From Lysobacter sp. GX 14042 (GTDB lineage: Bacteria; Pseudomonadota; Gammaproteobacteria; Xanthomonadales; Xanthomonadaceae): a stretch of 64,000 nucleotides of DNA. This document shows, in pieces, positions 7,689 through 16,632 of the stretch; position 1 is the stretch's first letter; each line of letters opens with the position of its first letter. Location of the stretch: contig NZ_JAJUWY010000007.1 of assembly GCF_021390425.1 (NCBI RefSeq), forward strand, positions 62,001 through 126,000, given 5' to 3'. The notes beneath the pieces were generated by a model. The model was not told the origin of the DNA. It saw only the letters and a program-made list of their open reading frames with translations, and ran no database searches. The translations under genes were made by a program, and so were the position numbers.

Positions 7689-8471
7689 GTGAATCGCGGA
7701 GGGCGGGTCCTGGCGGGCGTGCTGCTGTTCGCAGCCGGCGTACTGGCCGGTGCGAACGCGGTGTATTTCTGGACGACCCGCGACACCGCCGACCCGGGCG
7801 CCGCACTGGCCTTCGACCGCGACCGCACCCAGCACGGCACCGACGCCCCGTCCCCGCCCCGTGGCCCGGCCCAGACCGGCGCCCGCACCCTCCCGCCCCG
7901 TAGCCCGGGCAAGGCCAGCGGCCGCACCCGGGAGCCCGTCGCCACCGCCGCCGCGCCATCACCGCCCGCCAAGGCCGTCCACCCTCCCGGCCCCGGGCCG
8001 GAATCCCGCACCACCGCCCCGACCCCCGACGCCAACGGCCTGATCGTCCCGGTCCAGGGCGTCTCCCGCCAAGCCCTCCACGACACCTTCCAGGACGCCC
8101 GCGGCAGCGATCGCAGCCACGAGGCGCTCGACATCATGGCTGCGCGCGGCACGCCGGTCGTGGCCGCCATTGACGGCCGCATCGAGAAACTGTTCGACAG
8201 CGTGCCTGGCGGGCTGACGATCTACCAGTTCGACCAGGCCGGCCGCCACGCCTACTACTACGCCCACCTGGACCGCTACGCCGCGGGCCTGGAAGAGGGC
8301 GACACCGTGGTCCAGGGCCAAGTGATCGGATATGTGGGCAGCACCGGCAACGCCAGCGACGACGCCCCGCACCTGCACTTCGCGATCTTCGTTCTGGGCC
8401 CGGAGAAGCACTGGTGGGAGGGCACGGCGGTCAACCCGTATCCCCTGCTCGCCGGCCGCGAAGCTCCGTAG
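7689..8471 (+). CDS. M23 family metallopeptidase
   Basis: 260 residues from a GTG start. An N-terminal hydrophobic segment (GGRVLAGVLLFAAGVLAGAN) can anchor it in the inner membrane or serve as signal peptide. Residues ~45-115 are a low-complexity Pro/Arg/Ala linker. The LytM-type domain (about 118-250) has the zinc ligands in HEALDIM (HxxxD) and HLHFAIF (HxH). These enzymes cut peptide crosslinks or act as regulators of amidases. It follows the L,D-transpeptidase by 3 bp and is convergent with the esterase gene. Substrate specificity cannot be read. Confidence 0.9.
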   Translation: MNRGGRVLAGVLLFAAGVLAGANAVYFWTTRDTADPGAALAFDRDRTQHGTDAPSPPRGPAQTGARTLPPRSPGKASGRTREPVATAAAPSPPAKAVHPPGPGPESRTTAPTPDANGLIVPVQGVSRQALHDTFQDARGSDRSHEALDIMAARGTPVVAAIDGRIEKLFDSVPGGLTIYQFDQAGRHAYYYAHLDRYAAGLEEGDTVVQGQVIGYVGSTGNASDDAPHLHFAIFVLGPEKHWWEGTAVNPYPLLAGREAP

Positions 8472-8520
8472 AAGCGGCTCCGGCCGCGGCCTGCCCGGGT
8501 GCGCTTCACTTGCCCGGGAT

Positions 8521-9207
8521 TCAATCCAGCATCGGCTCCAGCGCTTCCCACACATGCTCCAGCAGCCGCGGCTGCACCGCCGCCAGCGGGTGCAGGTTGT
8601 CGGCCTGGTAGGCGTCGGGATCCAAGGCGATCGGCTCGAGCAGGAACGGCAGCAGGGCCACGTCGAAGCGGTCCGCCAGCGTGCGGTAGTTGCCGGCAAA
8701 CGCCCGGGTGTATTCCGCGCCGAGGTTGGGTGGCATCTGCATGCCGACCAGCAGCACCTCGGCGTGGGCGCCGTGGGCGGCGCCGATCATCCAGGCGAGG
8801 TTGGCGGCGGTGGAGGCCGTGGGCAGCCCGCGCAGCCCGTCGTTGGCGCCCAGCGCGATCACCACCACCTGCGGCCGGTGGCGTGCCAGTGCATCGATGA
8901 TCCGCGAGCGGCCGCCTGCGGTGGTCTCGCCGCTGATGCTGGCATTCACCACGTTCCAGCGTGGCGTCCGGGTGGCCAGCCGATCGGCCAGCAGGGCCAC
9001 CCAGCCTTCGGCGGCGGTCATCCCGTAGCCGGCCGAGAGTGAATCGCCCATCACCAGCACCGTCGGCCCCGCGTCCGCGGACGTGCGATCCTGCGCAGCC
9101 GCGGATGGTGCCCACGCCAGCAGGGCGGTCAGCATCAAGCCGATGGCACATTGCGCGGACCAGCGGACGGCCGCATACCTGGACGCGACGGAATCCCGTT
9201 GCTGCAT
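8521..9207 (-). CDS. tesA: Periplasmic arylesterase / lysophospholipase L1 (SGNH hydrolase, TesA type)
   Basis: 228 residues. After a signal peptide (to about residue 34, ending PSAAAQ) the SGNH blocks appear in order: block I GDSLSAGYG with the nucleophile Ser, block II around SGETTAGG, block III GANDGLRG and block V DNLHP with the catalytic Asp and His. The family hydrolyses short acyl or aryl esters and lysophospholipids in the periplasm. I start at the ATG 9205-9207, which has an excellent ribosome binding site (AGGAGGAGG); an ATG nine codons upstream lacks one. It diverges from the ABC transporter genes just as tesA diverges from ybbA-ybbP in Escherichia coli. Confidence 0.9.
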   Translation of the reverse strand: MQQRDSVASRYAAVRWSAQCAIGLMLTALLAWAPSAAAQDRTSADAGPTVLVMGDSLSAGYGMTAAEGWVALLADRLATRTPRWNVVNASISGETTAGGRSRIIDALARHRPQVVVIALGANDGLRGLPTASTAANLAWMIGAAHGAHAEVLLVGMQMPPNLGAEYTRAFAGNYRTLADRFDVALLPFLLEPIALDPDAYQADNLHPLAAVQPRLLEHVWEALEPMLD

Positions 9208-9232
9208 CACCACCTCCTCCTGCAAGCGCCCC

Positions 9233-9961
9233 ATGATGACCGATCCCGCCGCCCCTTCCGTGTCGACGTCCGCAACCGCCCCCATGCTGCTGGTCGAGTC
9301 CCTGGGCAAGCAGGTGCCGCTGCCCGGCGGCCCGCTGACCATCCTCGAGGACGTCGGCTTCTCCATCTGCCGTGGCGAAACGGTGGCGGTCGTCGGCGCC
9401 TCGGGCTCGGGCAAGAGCACGCTGCTGTCGCTGATGGCCGGGCTGGACGTGCCGACCCGCGGCCGGGTGCTGCTCGACGGGCACGAGCTGTCCGCGCTGG
9501 ACGAGGACGGCCGGGCGCGGGTGCGCGGGGAGAAGGTCGGCTTCGTGTTCCAGAACTTCCAGCTGCTGCCTTCCCTGACGGCGCTGGAGAACGTGATGCT
9601 GCCGCTGGAACTGCGCGGCGACGGCGAGGTGGAGGCCCCGGCCCGGCAGATCCTGGCCCGGGTCGGACTCGGCGAGCGGCTGGACCACTACCCGCGTCAG
9701 CTGTCCGGCGGCGAGCAGCAGCGCGTGGCGCTCGCGCGTGCCTTCGTGACCGCCCCGGCGCTGCTGTTCGCCGACGAGCCCACCGGCAACCTCGACAGCC
9801 ACACCGGCGAGGCGATCATCGGGCTGCTGTTCGAACTCAATGCCGCCGCCGGCACGACCCTGGTGCTGGTCACCCACGACGAGCAGCTCGCCGCGCGCTG
9901 CCACCACCGGTTGCGGCTCGATGCCGGGCGGTTGATGGATGACCGGGTGGCGAGCGCATGA
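9233..9961 (+). CDS. ybbA: ABC transporter ATP-binding protein (YbbA type)
   Basis: 242 residues. Walker A is GASGSGKST, the Q-loop lies in [12 protein letters not shown], the signature is LSGGEQQR and Walker B with the catalytic Glu is [10 protein letters not shown]. This is the MacB/LolD subclass that works with FtsX-type permeases rather than classical solute permeases. The frame is open further upstream, but two consecutive ATG codons at 9233 and 9236 give the likely start, only 26 bp from the divergent esterase start. Its stop overlaps the permease ATG by 4 bp, so the two are translationally coupled. Confidence 0.92.
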   Translation: MMTDPAAPSVSTSATAPMLLVESLGKQVPLPGGPLTILEDVGFSICRGETVAVVGASGSGKSTLLSLMAGLDVPTRGRVLLDGHELSALDEDGRARVRGEKVGFVFQNFQLLPSLTALENVMLPLELRGDGEVEAPARQILARVGLGERLDHYPRQLSGGEQQRVALARAFVTAPALLFADEPTGNLDSHTGEAIIGLLFELNAAAGTTLVLVTHDEQLAARCHHRLRLDAGRLMDDRVASA

Positions 9962-12522
9962 GCGGCACCGGCGCCTGGCACGGCCTGGGGGCCGCAGGCG
10001 TGCTGCGGGCCGCATGGCGGCAGATGCGCCGTGACCTGAAGGCGGGCGACGTGCGGATCCTGCTGGCGGCGCTCACGCTGGCGGTGCTGGCGGTGACCTC
10101 GATCGGCTTCATCACCGACCGCGCGCAGCGGGCCTTGGCCATGGAGGCCAACCAGCTGCTGGGCGGCGATGCGGTGGTGCGCTCGGCGATGCCGATCGAA
10201 GGTGCGATCGCCGAAGCGGCCGCCGCGGACGGCCTGCGGCAGGCCCGCACCGTCGAGATGAACAGCATGATCCGGGTCGGGCGGGGCGAGTCGGCCCGCC
10301 TGCAGCTGGGCGAGCTGGTGGCGCTGGGCCAGGGCTTCCCGCTGCGTGGTGCGTTCACCCTTGGCGATGGCGCTGGAGTGGAGACGGCCGCGCCGGCGGT
10401 GCCGGCCCCCGGGACCGCCTGGCTCAGCCGCGCCGGCGCACAGGCTCTGGGGGCGTCGGTCGGCGACACCCTGGCGATCGGCGAACTCGAACTGCGGCTG
10501 GTCGCGCTGGTGGCCGCCGAGCCGGACGCCGCGCTGGATTACTTCAACATCGCCCCGCGGGTGTTCCTCAGTCTCGACGACCTGCCGGCCACCGGCCTGG
10601 TGCAGGAGGGCAGCCGGATGCAGCACCGGCTGGTGGTGGCCGGCGATGCCGCCGCGGTGGAACGCTTCACCACGGCCGCCAAGGCGGCACTGGGGCCACG
10701 CCAGCGCATCGAGACGATTGCCGATGCGCGTCCGGAAGTGCGTTCCGCGCTCGACCGCGCCGGCCGCTTCCTGCGCCTGGCGGCGCTGGTTTCGGTGTTG
10801 TTGGCCGCGGTGGCGGTGGCGATGGCGGCACGCCAGCACAGCGAGCGGCATCTTTCGGGCGCGGCGGTGATGCGCTGCCTGGGTACCAGCCAGGCCACCC
10901 TGGCCGGCATCCACCTGGGCGAGCTGCTGATGCTGGGCCTGCTGGCCGGAACCGCCGGGGTGGGACTTGCCTTCGTGCTGCAGTGGGCGGTCGGATTGTG
11001 GCTGGCGCCGGTGCTCGGGCTGGAAATCCCGCCGGCGGGCTGGCAGCCGGCGTTGGCCGGCTACGGCGTCGGCTTGCTGGTGCTGTTGGCCTTTGCCGCG
11101 CCACCGGTGCTCGCGTTGCGCAAGGTGCCGGCGCTGCGGGTGATCCGCCGCGACCTGGACCGCTCCGAGCCTTCCGCCTGGCTGGTCGCGCTGGCCGGGC
11201 TCGGTGGGCTCGCCGCGCTGCTGTGGTGGCAGGCCGGCTCGGTGGTGGTGGGCAGCGCCATGCTGGGCGGGTTTGCTGTCGCGTCCGCGGTGCTGGCGCT
11301 GCTGGCGTGGGGGCTGGTGGTGCTGGTCCGCAGGCTGCGCTCGCGCCTGCGCGGGCCGCTGCGCTACGGCCTGGCCAACGTCGGCCGGCGACCGGCCACC
11401 AGCATCGCCCAGGTCGCCTCGCTGGGGCTGGGGTTGATGGCCCTGCTGCTGCTGACCTTCGTGCGCACCGACCTGCTCGACCGCTGGCAGCTGCAGCTGG
11501 CTGCGGAGGCGCCGAACCGCTTCATCATCAACGTGCAGGACGACCAGGTCGATGCCGTGCGCGGATTCATCGCCAGCCAGGGGCTCGGCGAACCGGTGCT
11601 GTTCCCGATGGTCCGCGCCCGCCTGGCCGCCCGCAACGGCGAGCCGGTGTCGGGCGAGGACTACGCCGCCGACGACAGCACCGACGACGACGCCCTGCGT
11701 GCCCGCCGGCGCGCCGAGCGCGAGTTCAACCTGTCCACCGCCGGCGCCCTGGGTGATGACAACCGGGTGGTTGCCGGCGAGTACTGGGGCGAGCGGGCGC
11801 CGCCGGCCCCGGAGCTCTCGGTGGAAAAGGGCTACGCGCGGTCGCTGGGGTGGGAGCTGGGCGACACCATCGGCTTCGACATCGCCGGCCAGCAGCTGGA
11901 CGCACGGCTGACCAGCCTGCGCGAGGTCGACTGGGAGAGCTTCCGCCCGAACTTCTTCGTGCTGGTCTCGCCCGGCGCGCTCGAGGGCTACCCGGCCAGC
12001 CACATCACCGCGGTCAGCGTGCCGCCGGAGCAGGGCGGCTTCACCGCCGCGCTGGTGGAGCGCTTCCCGAACCTGACGGTGATCGACATCGGCGCGGTGC
12101 TCGACCAGGTGCGCAGCACCGCCGACCAGGTTTCGGCCGTGGTCGAGGTGGTGTTCTGGTTCTCGATCGCGGCCGGCGTGCTGGTGCTGATGGCGGCGGT
12201 GACCGCCAGCCAGGACGAGCGCCTGCGCGAGGGCGGGGTGATGCGCACCCTGGGTGGCAGCCGCCGGCAGCTGCGGCTGGCGCAGGCCTCCGAGTTCGCC
12301 GCGATCGGCCTGCTGTCGGGGACGGTCGCCGCGCTGGGTGCCTCGGTGCTGGCCGGCGTGCTGGCCACCCGGGCCTTCGATCTGCCCTGGTCGCCAGACT
12401 GGGGCATGGCCGTGGCCGGCGCGCTCGCCGGGCTGGTGGCCGCGCTGGCGGCGGGGCTGTTCGCGACCCGCCGGGTGCTCGACGCGCCGCCCTCGGTGGT
12501 GCTGCGCGAACTGGACGCCTGA
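9958..12522 (+). CDS. ybbP: FtsX-family ABC permease (YbbP type)
   Basis: 854 residues. One N-terminal membrane segment (about 35-55), a large periplasmic domain, a first FtsX three-helix block (about 270-400), an inner region with paired helices (about 410-480), a second periplasmic domain and a second FtsX block at the C-terminus (about 730-850). This ten-helix layout is that of YbbP. The TesA-YbbA-YbbP neighbourhood is conserved in gammaproteobacteria; the substrate is not settled, and a role in envelope export or lipid handling is usually inferred. It begins with an ATGA overlap to the ATPase gene. Confidence 0.9.
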   Translation: MSGTGAWHGLGAAGVLRAAWRQMRRDLKAGDVRILLAALTLAVLAVTSIGFITDRAQRALAMEANQLLGGDAVVRSAMPIEGAIAEAAAADGLRQARTVEMNSMIRVGRGESARLQLGELVALGQGFPLRGAFTLGDGAGVETAAPAVPAPGTAWLSRAGAQALGASVGDTLAIGELELRLVALVAAEPDAALDYFNIAPRVFLSLDDLPATGLVQEGSRMQHRLVVAGDAAAVERFTTAAKAALGPRQRIETIADARPEVRSALDRAGRFLRLAALVSVLLAAVAVAMAARQHSERHLSGAAVMRCLGTSQATLAGIHLGELLMLGLLAGTAGVGLAFVLQWAVGLWLAPVLGLEIPPAGWQPALAGYGVGLLVLLAFAAPPVLALRKVPALRVIRRDLDRSEPSAWLVALAGLGGLAALLWWQAGSVVVGSAMLGGFAVASAVLALLAWGLVVLVRRLRSRLRGPLRYGLANVGRRPATSIAQVASLGLGLMALLLLTFVRTDLLDRWQLQLAAEAPNRFIINVQDDQVDAVRGFIASQGLGEPVLFPMVRARLAARNGEPVSGEDYAADDSTDDDALRARRRAEREFNLSTAGALGDDNRVVAGEYWGERAPPAPELSVEKGYARSLGWELGDTIGFDIAGQQLDARLTSLREVDWESFRPNFFVLVSPGALEGYPASHITAVSVPPEQGGFTAALVERFPNLTVIDIGAVLDQVRSTADQVSAVVEVVFWFSIAAGVLVLMAAVTASQDERLREGGVMRTLGGSRRQLRLAQASEFAAIGLLSGTVAALGASVLAGVLATRAFDLPWSPDWGMAVAGALAGLVAALAAGLFATRRVLDAPPSVVLRELDA

Positions 12523-12528
12523 CCGGCG

Positions 12529-12795
12529 TCAGCGTGCGTCGATGCCGCTGACCACGTCCTCGGCGGAGAACCGGCGGGCATAGTCGCGTTCGCCGGCGAT
12601 GCGCGCGGCCTCTTCTTCGGGCAGGCCGGGCGCCGCGTAGACCACGTAGGCGATTTCGCCGCCGCTGCGCCCCACCTGGTACAGCCGGTAGCGCGGCTGG
12701 CCGCCGCCGGTGTTCTCGGGATAGTGGATCGGCGGCTCGCCGTCCATGTCCAGCTCGCTGTTGTCGATGGTGCCGCCGACGAAAAGTGCGCGCAT
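12529..12795 (-). CDS. Hypothetical protein, 88 residues
   Basis: The sequence starts MRALFVGGTIDNSELDMDGE and has a compact alternating pattern (YRLYQVGRSGGEIAYVVYAA) suggesting a small alpha/beta fold, without signal peptide, membrane segment or Cys. I do not recognise a family. The ATG at 12793-12795 has AGGAGG directly upstream; the open frame before it (to 12981) looks non-coding. It stands 6 bp from the end of the convergent ybbP and 86 bp downstream of the nei-like gene on the same strand, so it could be co-transcribed with that gene. Confidence 0.65.
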   Translation of the reverse strand: MRALFVGGTIDNSELDMDGEPPIHYPENTGGGQPRYRLYQVGRSGGEIAYVVYAAPGLPEEEAARIAGERDYARRFSAEDVVSGIDAR

Positions 12796-12881
12796 GGCGT
12801 CCTCCTGGGTGGGTACGGCTCCAGCGTGGCCGCGCCGGCGTTGCCGGCCGATGAAACCGGTGTAGGCGGAACGCGGGCGAC

Positions 12882-13619
12882 TCAGGCGTACAGCTTCTGG
12901 CAGTGGCCGCAGAAAAAGGCCCGGCGCTGCTTCTTCCCCAGCTTGGCGCGGTATTCGAGCCTGCGCCCGCAGCGCGGGCATTCGGTCCGGGTGTGCACCT
13001 GGTAGTGCTTCTTGAGCACGTAGTCCTTCTTCCAGCGGTAGAAGTCGAAGCTGTACTCGCGCGCCTGCGTCACCAGCTCCCCCAGCTTGCGCGGCGACAG
13101 CGAGCCGAGGGTGGACTCGGGGTGCACCCGGATCCGGAACAGCACCTCGTTCTTGATGATGTTGCCGACGCCGGCGAACACGTCTTGGTCGAGCAGCGCG
13201 TCGGCAACCAGGGTGTCGGGCATCGCCCGCAGTTTCTTCTTCGCCGCCGCCGGGTCCCAGGCGTCGGACATCACGTCGGCGGCCCAGTCATATGCCTCGT
13301 CGAGGTCGCCCTCGATGTACTTCAACGAACTGGAGTAGAAGTTGAGCTCGCCGTTGTCGAAGCGCAGCGACAGCCGTTCCTTGCCGTCGCCACGGCGCTC
13401 GTCGATGCGGTAGCTGCCCCACAGCAGGAAATGCACCCGCAGGGTGAAGCCGTCGAACGGGACCAGGAAGTGCTTGCCCCAGCTGCGCAGCGTGCCGGCG
13501 CGCTGCCCGGCCATGCGCTGGATGTCCATGCGGCTGTTGCCGCCAACCTCCTCCACGACCTGGCCGCCGAACTTTTCCGCCTGCTCGCGCAGGATGACGA
13601 TGGAGGGACCCTCGGGCAT
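12882..13619 (-). CDS. Fpg/Nei-family DNA glycosylase (endonuclease VIII-like)
   Basis: 245 residues beginning MPEGPS, which supplies the catalytic Pro2 (Schiff base) and Glu3 after Met removal. The N-terminal beta domain, the helix-two-turn-helix region with GVGNIIKNE and a C-terminal zinc finger (CPRCG ... CGHCQ) are all present, so the enzyme is complete. It excises oxidised bases and nicks the strand at the abasic site. The frame runs upstream to 13694, but the family N-terminus fixes the ATG at 13617-13619. Nei1 and Fpg subtypes cannot be separated with certainty; the 'LDQDVFAGVGNIIKNE' stretch fits the Nei side. Confidence 0.88.
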   Translation of the reverse strand: MPEGPSIVILREQAEKFGGQVVEEVGGNSRMDIQRMAGQRAGTLRSWGKHFLVPFDGFTLRVHFLLWGSYRIDERRGDGKERLSLRFDNGELNFYSSSLKYIEGDLDEAYDWAADVMSDAWDPAAAKKKLRAMPDTLVADALLDQDVFAGVGNIIKNEVLFRIRVHPESTLGSLSPRKLGELVTQAREYSFDFYRWKKDYVLKKHYQVHTRTECPRCGRRLEYRAKLGKKQRRAFFCGHCQKLYA

Positions 13620-13705
13620 GCCCGGCAGACTGCGCGAGGCCCGGTCAGCGGCGCGTGCAGGCCCGGCGGCTACACTGCCGCTCCTCCCCGCCATCCATTG
13701 CCGAC

Positions 13706-14764
13706 GTGGCCGATACCGACGCCCTGCTTGAGACCCTGATGCTGCCGTTCGAGCGCGGCGAACTCGCCTGGCCCGTGGAAGGCGGGGCCGCGTTCCTGCA
13801 TGCGCGCGCGGGCGCCGCGCTGTCCCGCCATGCGCTGCCGGGGCTGGTCTGCGAACAGGACTTCAGGCCCGAAGCCGAGGCCCTGGAGCGCGCCGGTTTG
13901 CCGCTTGCCGCCGGTCACGATGGGCAACGTCATCCGCTGGTGCTGGTGCTGCCCCCGCGCCAGCGCGAGCAGGCACGCGCACTGTATGCCCGGGCGCTCG
14001 ATCGGGTGGCGCCGGGCGGCCGGGTGCTCGCCTGCGCCGCGAACAACGAGGGCGCGCGCTCGGCCGAGGACGACCTGCGACGGCTGGCCGGGCCGCTTTC
14101 GACATTGAGCAAGAACAAGGCGCGGGTGTTCTGGACCCGGCCGTTGCGCCTGGCCGAGGCCGCCGACCGGGTGGACCACACGCTGCTGGACGCGTGGCGG
14201 GAGCTGGACGCGCCGCGGCCGGTGGCCGGCGGGCGTTTCCGCAGCCGCCCCGGGGTGTTCGCCTGGGACCGGATCGATCCGGCCTCGGCGCTGTTGGCCG
14301 CGCACCTGCCGGCGACCCTCGCCGGGCGCGCCGCCGACCTGGGCGCGGGCTTCGGCTATCTGGCGGTGGAGCTGCTGGAGCGCTGCCCGCGGATCACCGC
14401 GCTGGACCTGTACGAGGCCGACGCGCGCGCGCTGGAACTGGCCCGCGACAACCTTGCCCCGTTTGCCGGGCGCGCAGCGCTGGGCTTCCACTGGCACGAC
14501 GTCACCGCCGGTCTTCCGGAGCGCTACGAGGTGATCATCAGCAACCCGCCATTCCACGCCCAGGGCCGTGCCGAGCGCCCCGACATCGGCCGCGCCTTCA
14601 TCGCCGCCGCGGCGGCCGCGTTGCAGCCGGGCGGCTCGCTGTGGCTGGTCGCCAACCGCCACCTGCCCTACGAGGCAGCGCTGGGCAGCGGCTTCGCGCA
14701 GGTCGAGACCGTCGCCCAGCAGGGCGGGTTCAAGGTGGTCCATGCACGCAGGAGTGCGCGATGA
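13706..14764 (+). CDS. rsmC: Class I SAM-dependent methyltransferase, RsmC type (16S rRNA G1207)
   Basis: 352 residues from a GTG at 13706 (ATG at 13742 is an alternative). Two Rossmann-like halves are seen, as in RsmC: a degenerate N-terminal one (about 1-165) and a catalytic C-terminal one with motif I ADLGAGFGYLAVELL and motif IV NPPFH (N2-guanine methylation type). The length is close to the usual ~340. The N-half ends in KNKARVFW, also typical. It would methylate guanine 1207 of 16S rRNA. The stop overlaps the rsuA start by 4 bp, which puts two small-subunit modification enzymes in one operon. Confidence 0.82.
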   Translation: MADTDALLETLMLPFERGELAWPVEGGAAFLHARAGAALSRHALPGLVCEQDFRPEAEALERAGLPLAAGHDGQRHPLVLVLPPRQREQARALYARALDRVAPGGRVLACAANNEGARSAEDDLRRLAGPLSTLSKNKARVFWTRPLRLAEAADRVDHTLLDAWRELDAPRPVAGGRFRSRPGVFAWDRIDPASALLAAHLPATLAGRAADLGAGFGYLAVELLERCPRITALDLYEADARALELARDNLAPFAGRAALGFHWHDVTAGLPERYEVIISNPPFHAQGRAERPDIGRAFIAAAAAALQPGGSLWLVANRHLPYEAALGSGFAQVETVAQQGGFKVVHARRSAR

Positions 14765-15465
14765 AGCTGCTCAGGCTGCTGGCGAACCTGGGCTACGGCA
14801 GCCGCAAGGAGGTCGCCTGGCTGTTCCGCGAGGGCCGGGTCACCGACCTCGACGGCGAGGTCCTGTACGCCGATGACCGGGTGCCGCATGGGCAGGTGCG
14901 CCTGGATGGCGAGCCGCTGGACCCGGCGCCCGGCCTGGTGCTGATGCTGCACAAGCCGGTCGGCTATACCTGCTCTACCCGTGATCCGGGCCGGGTGATC
15001 TACGACCTGCTGCCGCCGCGCTTCCGCCTGCGCAGCCCGATCCTGTCCAGTGTCGGCCGGCTGGACCGCGAGACCAGCGGCCTGCTGCTGATGACCGACG
15101 ATGGCCAGCTGCTGCACCGCATCGTGTCGCCGAAGGCCGCCGTGGCCAAGACCTACGCGGCGGCCTTGGCCGAGGACCTGCGCGGCGACGAGGCCGCGAG
15201 CTTCGCCAGCGGCACGCTGATGCTCGACGGCGAGGACACCCCGTTGGCACCCGCGCAACTGGAGGTCACCGGTCCCCGCAGCGCCCGGCTCACCCTGACC
15301 GAAGGCCGCTACCACCAGGTCCGCCGGATGTTCGCCGCGGTCGGCAACCACGTCGAGGCGCTGCACCGCCCGCAGGTCGGCGCCCTGACGCTGGGCGACC
15401 TTCCGGAAGGGGCGTGGCGCCTGCTCGGCGAGGCCGACCTGGCCCGCGTGTTTTCCGAAGCCTAG
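14761..15465 (+). CDS. rsuA: 16S rRNA pseudouridine(516) synthase
   Basis: 234 residues: an S4 RNA-binding domain (about 1-60, KLLRLLANLGYGSRKEV) and a catalytic domain with the RluB/RsuA-type motif GRLDRETSGLLLMTDDG, the Asp of GRLDRE being catalytic. The late motif GRYHQVRRMFAAVGN is also complete. Length and S4 domain favour RsuA over RluE. It starts with an ATGA overlap behind the methyltransferase gene. Its TAG stop shares bases with the stop of the convergent DUF1415 gene (palindrome CTAG). Confidence 0.88.
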   Translation: MKLLRLLANLGYGSRKEVAWLFREGRVTDLDGEVLYADDRVPHGQVRLDGEPLDPAPGLVLMLHKPVGYTCSTRDPGRVIYDLLPPRFRLRSPILSSVGRLDRETSGLLLMTDDGQLLHRIVSPKAAVAKTYAAALAEDLRGDEAASFASGTLMLDGEDTPLAPAQLEVTGPRSARLTLTEGRYHQVRRMFAAVGNHVEALHRPQVGALTLGDLPEGAWRLLGEADLARVFSEA

Positions 15466-16013
15466 GGATCGTCGGCCGCGAGGAGGGCGCGGTAGCCCGC
15501 CTGGCCGAGGCGTTCCATCGTGGCGATGTTCCGCTCCACGATCACTTCCGGGTCCGGGTAGGCCGCCACCGCCCGGTCGATGCTTTCCTCGCGCAGCAGG
15601 TGCAGCATCGGGTGGGGCGAACGGTTGGTCAGGTTTCCGGGATCGTCCGCCGCGGTCCCGGCGAAGCGGTAGTCGGGGTGGAAGCTCGCCACCTGGATCT
15701 CGCCCTCCAGGCCGAGTGCGTCGATCGCCGCGTCGGCCTGGTCGAGGAAGTCGTTGTAGTCGCCGAAGTCGCCCAGCACCCGCGGATGGATCAGCAGGGT
15801 GGTGTCGACCACCGCCGGGTCGGTGTCGGCCAGCCAGGCGAGCTCGTCGGCCAGTTCCTGCAGCAGGGCGTCGGGCGTGTCCGCCTCGCTGAGCACGAAG
15901 CGGACCTGGTCCTTGACGTGCACCGCCTTGGCGAACGGACACAGGTTCAGTCCGATCACCGCCCGCTCCAGCCAGCGGCGGGTGGCGGCGATCGGATCTG
16001 CGTCGTGATTCAT
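15462..16013 (-). CDS. DUF1415 family protein
   Basis: 183 residues. The N-terminus (TRRWLERAVIGLNLCPFAKA) with the conserved Cys-Pro-Phe, the middle segment TTLLIHPRVLGDFGDYNDFLDQAD, the motif QVASFHPDYRFAGT and the end SPHPMLHLLREESI identify DUF1415. Members are soluble and conserved in gamma- and betaproteobacteria; the function is not known. Conserved Cys, His and Asp residues would suit a metal or redox role, but that is inference. It lies 37 bp downstream of yajQ on the same strand. Confidence 0.85.
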   Translation of the reverse strand: MNHDADPIAATRRWLERAVIGLNLCPFAKAVHVKDQVRFVLSEADTPDALLQELADELAWLADTDPAVVDTTLLIHPRVLGDFGDYNDFLDQADAAIDALGLEGEIQVASFHPDYRFAGTAADDPGNLTNRSPHPMLHLLREESIDRAVAAYPDPEVIVERNIATMERLGQAGYRALLAADDP

Positions 16014-16050
16014 CGGAGCTCAGTCACGGCGGGCCACGCCCTGGCGGCGC

Positions 16051-16533
16051 TCAGTCACGGAAATTCTCGAACTGCAGCGGCAGCTCGAATTCCTGCCCGC
16101 GCAGCAGGGCGATCGCCGCCTGCAGGTCGTCGCGCTTCTTGCCGTTGACCCGCAGCTTGTCGCCGTTGATCTGGCTGTCGACCTTGAGCTTGGCGTCCTT
16201 GAGGGCGGACTGGATCTTCCTGGCCAGTTCGCGCTCGATGCCTTGCTTGACGGTGATCTTCTGCCGCGCACCGGCCACGTTGGTTTCCACGTCGCCGAAC
16301 TCCAGGCAGCGCACGTCGATGCCGCGGGCGATCAGCCGGGCGCGCAGGATGTCGGTCATCTGCTGGAGCTGGAAGTCGCTGGGCGCGGACTGGGTGATGA
16401 CCTGCTCCTCCAGTTCGAAGCGTGCATCGACGCCCTTGAAGTCGAAGCGGTTGCCGAGTTCGCGGTTGGCCTGGTCCACGGCGTTGGTCAGTTCGTAGCT
16501 GTCCACTTCGGAGACGATGTCGAAGGAAGGCAT
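16051..16533 (-). CDS. yajQ: YajQ-family cyclic di-GMP-binding protein
   Basis: 160 residues, standard length. It starts MPSFDIVSEVDSYELTNAVD and contains RFDFKGVDARFEL and KLRVNGKKRDDLQ, all characteristic of YajQ. The family binds nucleotides; in Xanthomonas campestris the orthologue is a high-affinity cyclic di-GMP receptor that affects virulence gene transcription through an LysR-type regulator. No partner regulator is visible here. It probably forms a two-gene unit with DUF1415. Confidence 0.92.
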   Translation of the reverse strand: MPSFDIVSEVDSYELTNAVDQANRELGNRFDFKGVDARFELEEQVITQSAPSDFQLQQMTDILRARLIARGIDVRCLEFGDVETNVAGARQKITVKQGIERELARKIQSALKDAKLKVDSQINGDKLRVNGKKRDDLQAAIALLRGQEFELPLQFENFRD

Positions 16534-16632
16534 GGGGGTCCCTGTATCTGCAGCAATGGTCTGGTGGCAAGGTTAGCCCACTGTTCCACCTGTCGCCCTT
16601 ATGCTGGCCGGCCACGCTCCGCCCCGATCCTG

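Noticed and set aside
5922-7835. 637-codon open frame on the minus strand across ligD and the L,D-transpeptidase gene
   Set aside because: It spans a terminator and two convincing plus-strand genes and runs in a different frame from the real 59-residue minus-strand gene at 6238-6417.
9697-12003. 768-codon open frame on the minus strand across ybbA and ybbP
   Set aside because: Gln/Arg/His-rich shadow of the permease gene; no ribosome binding site, no known motif.
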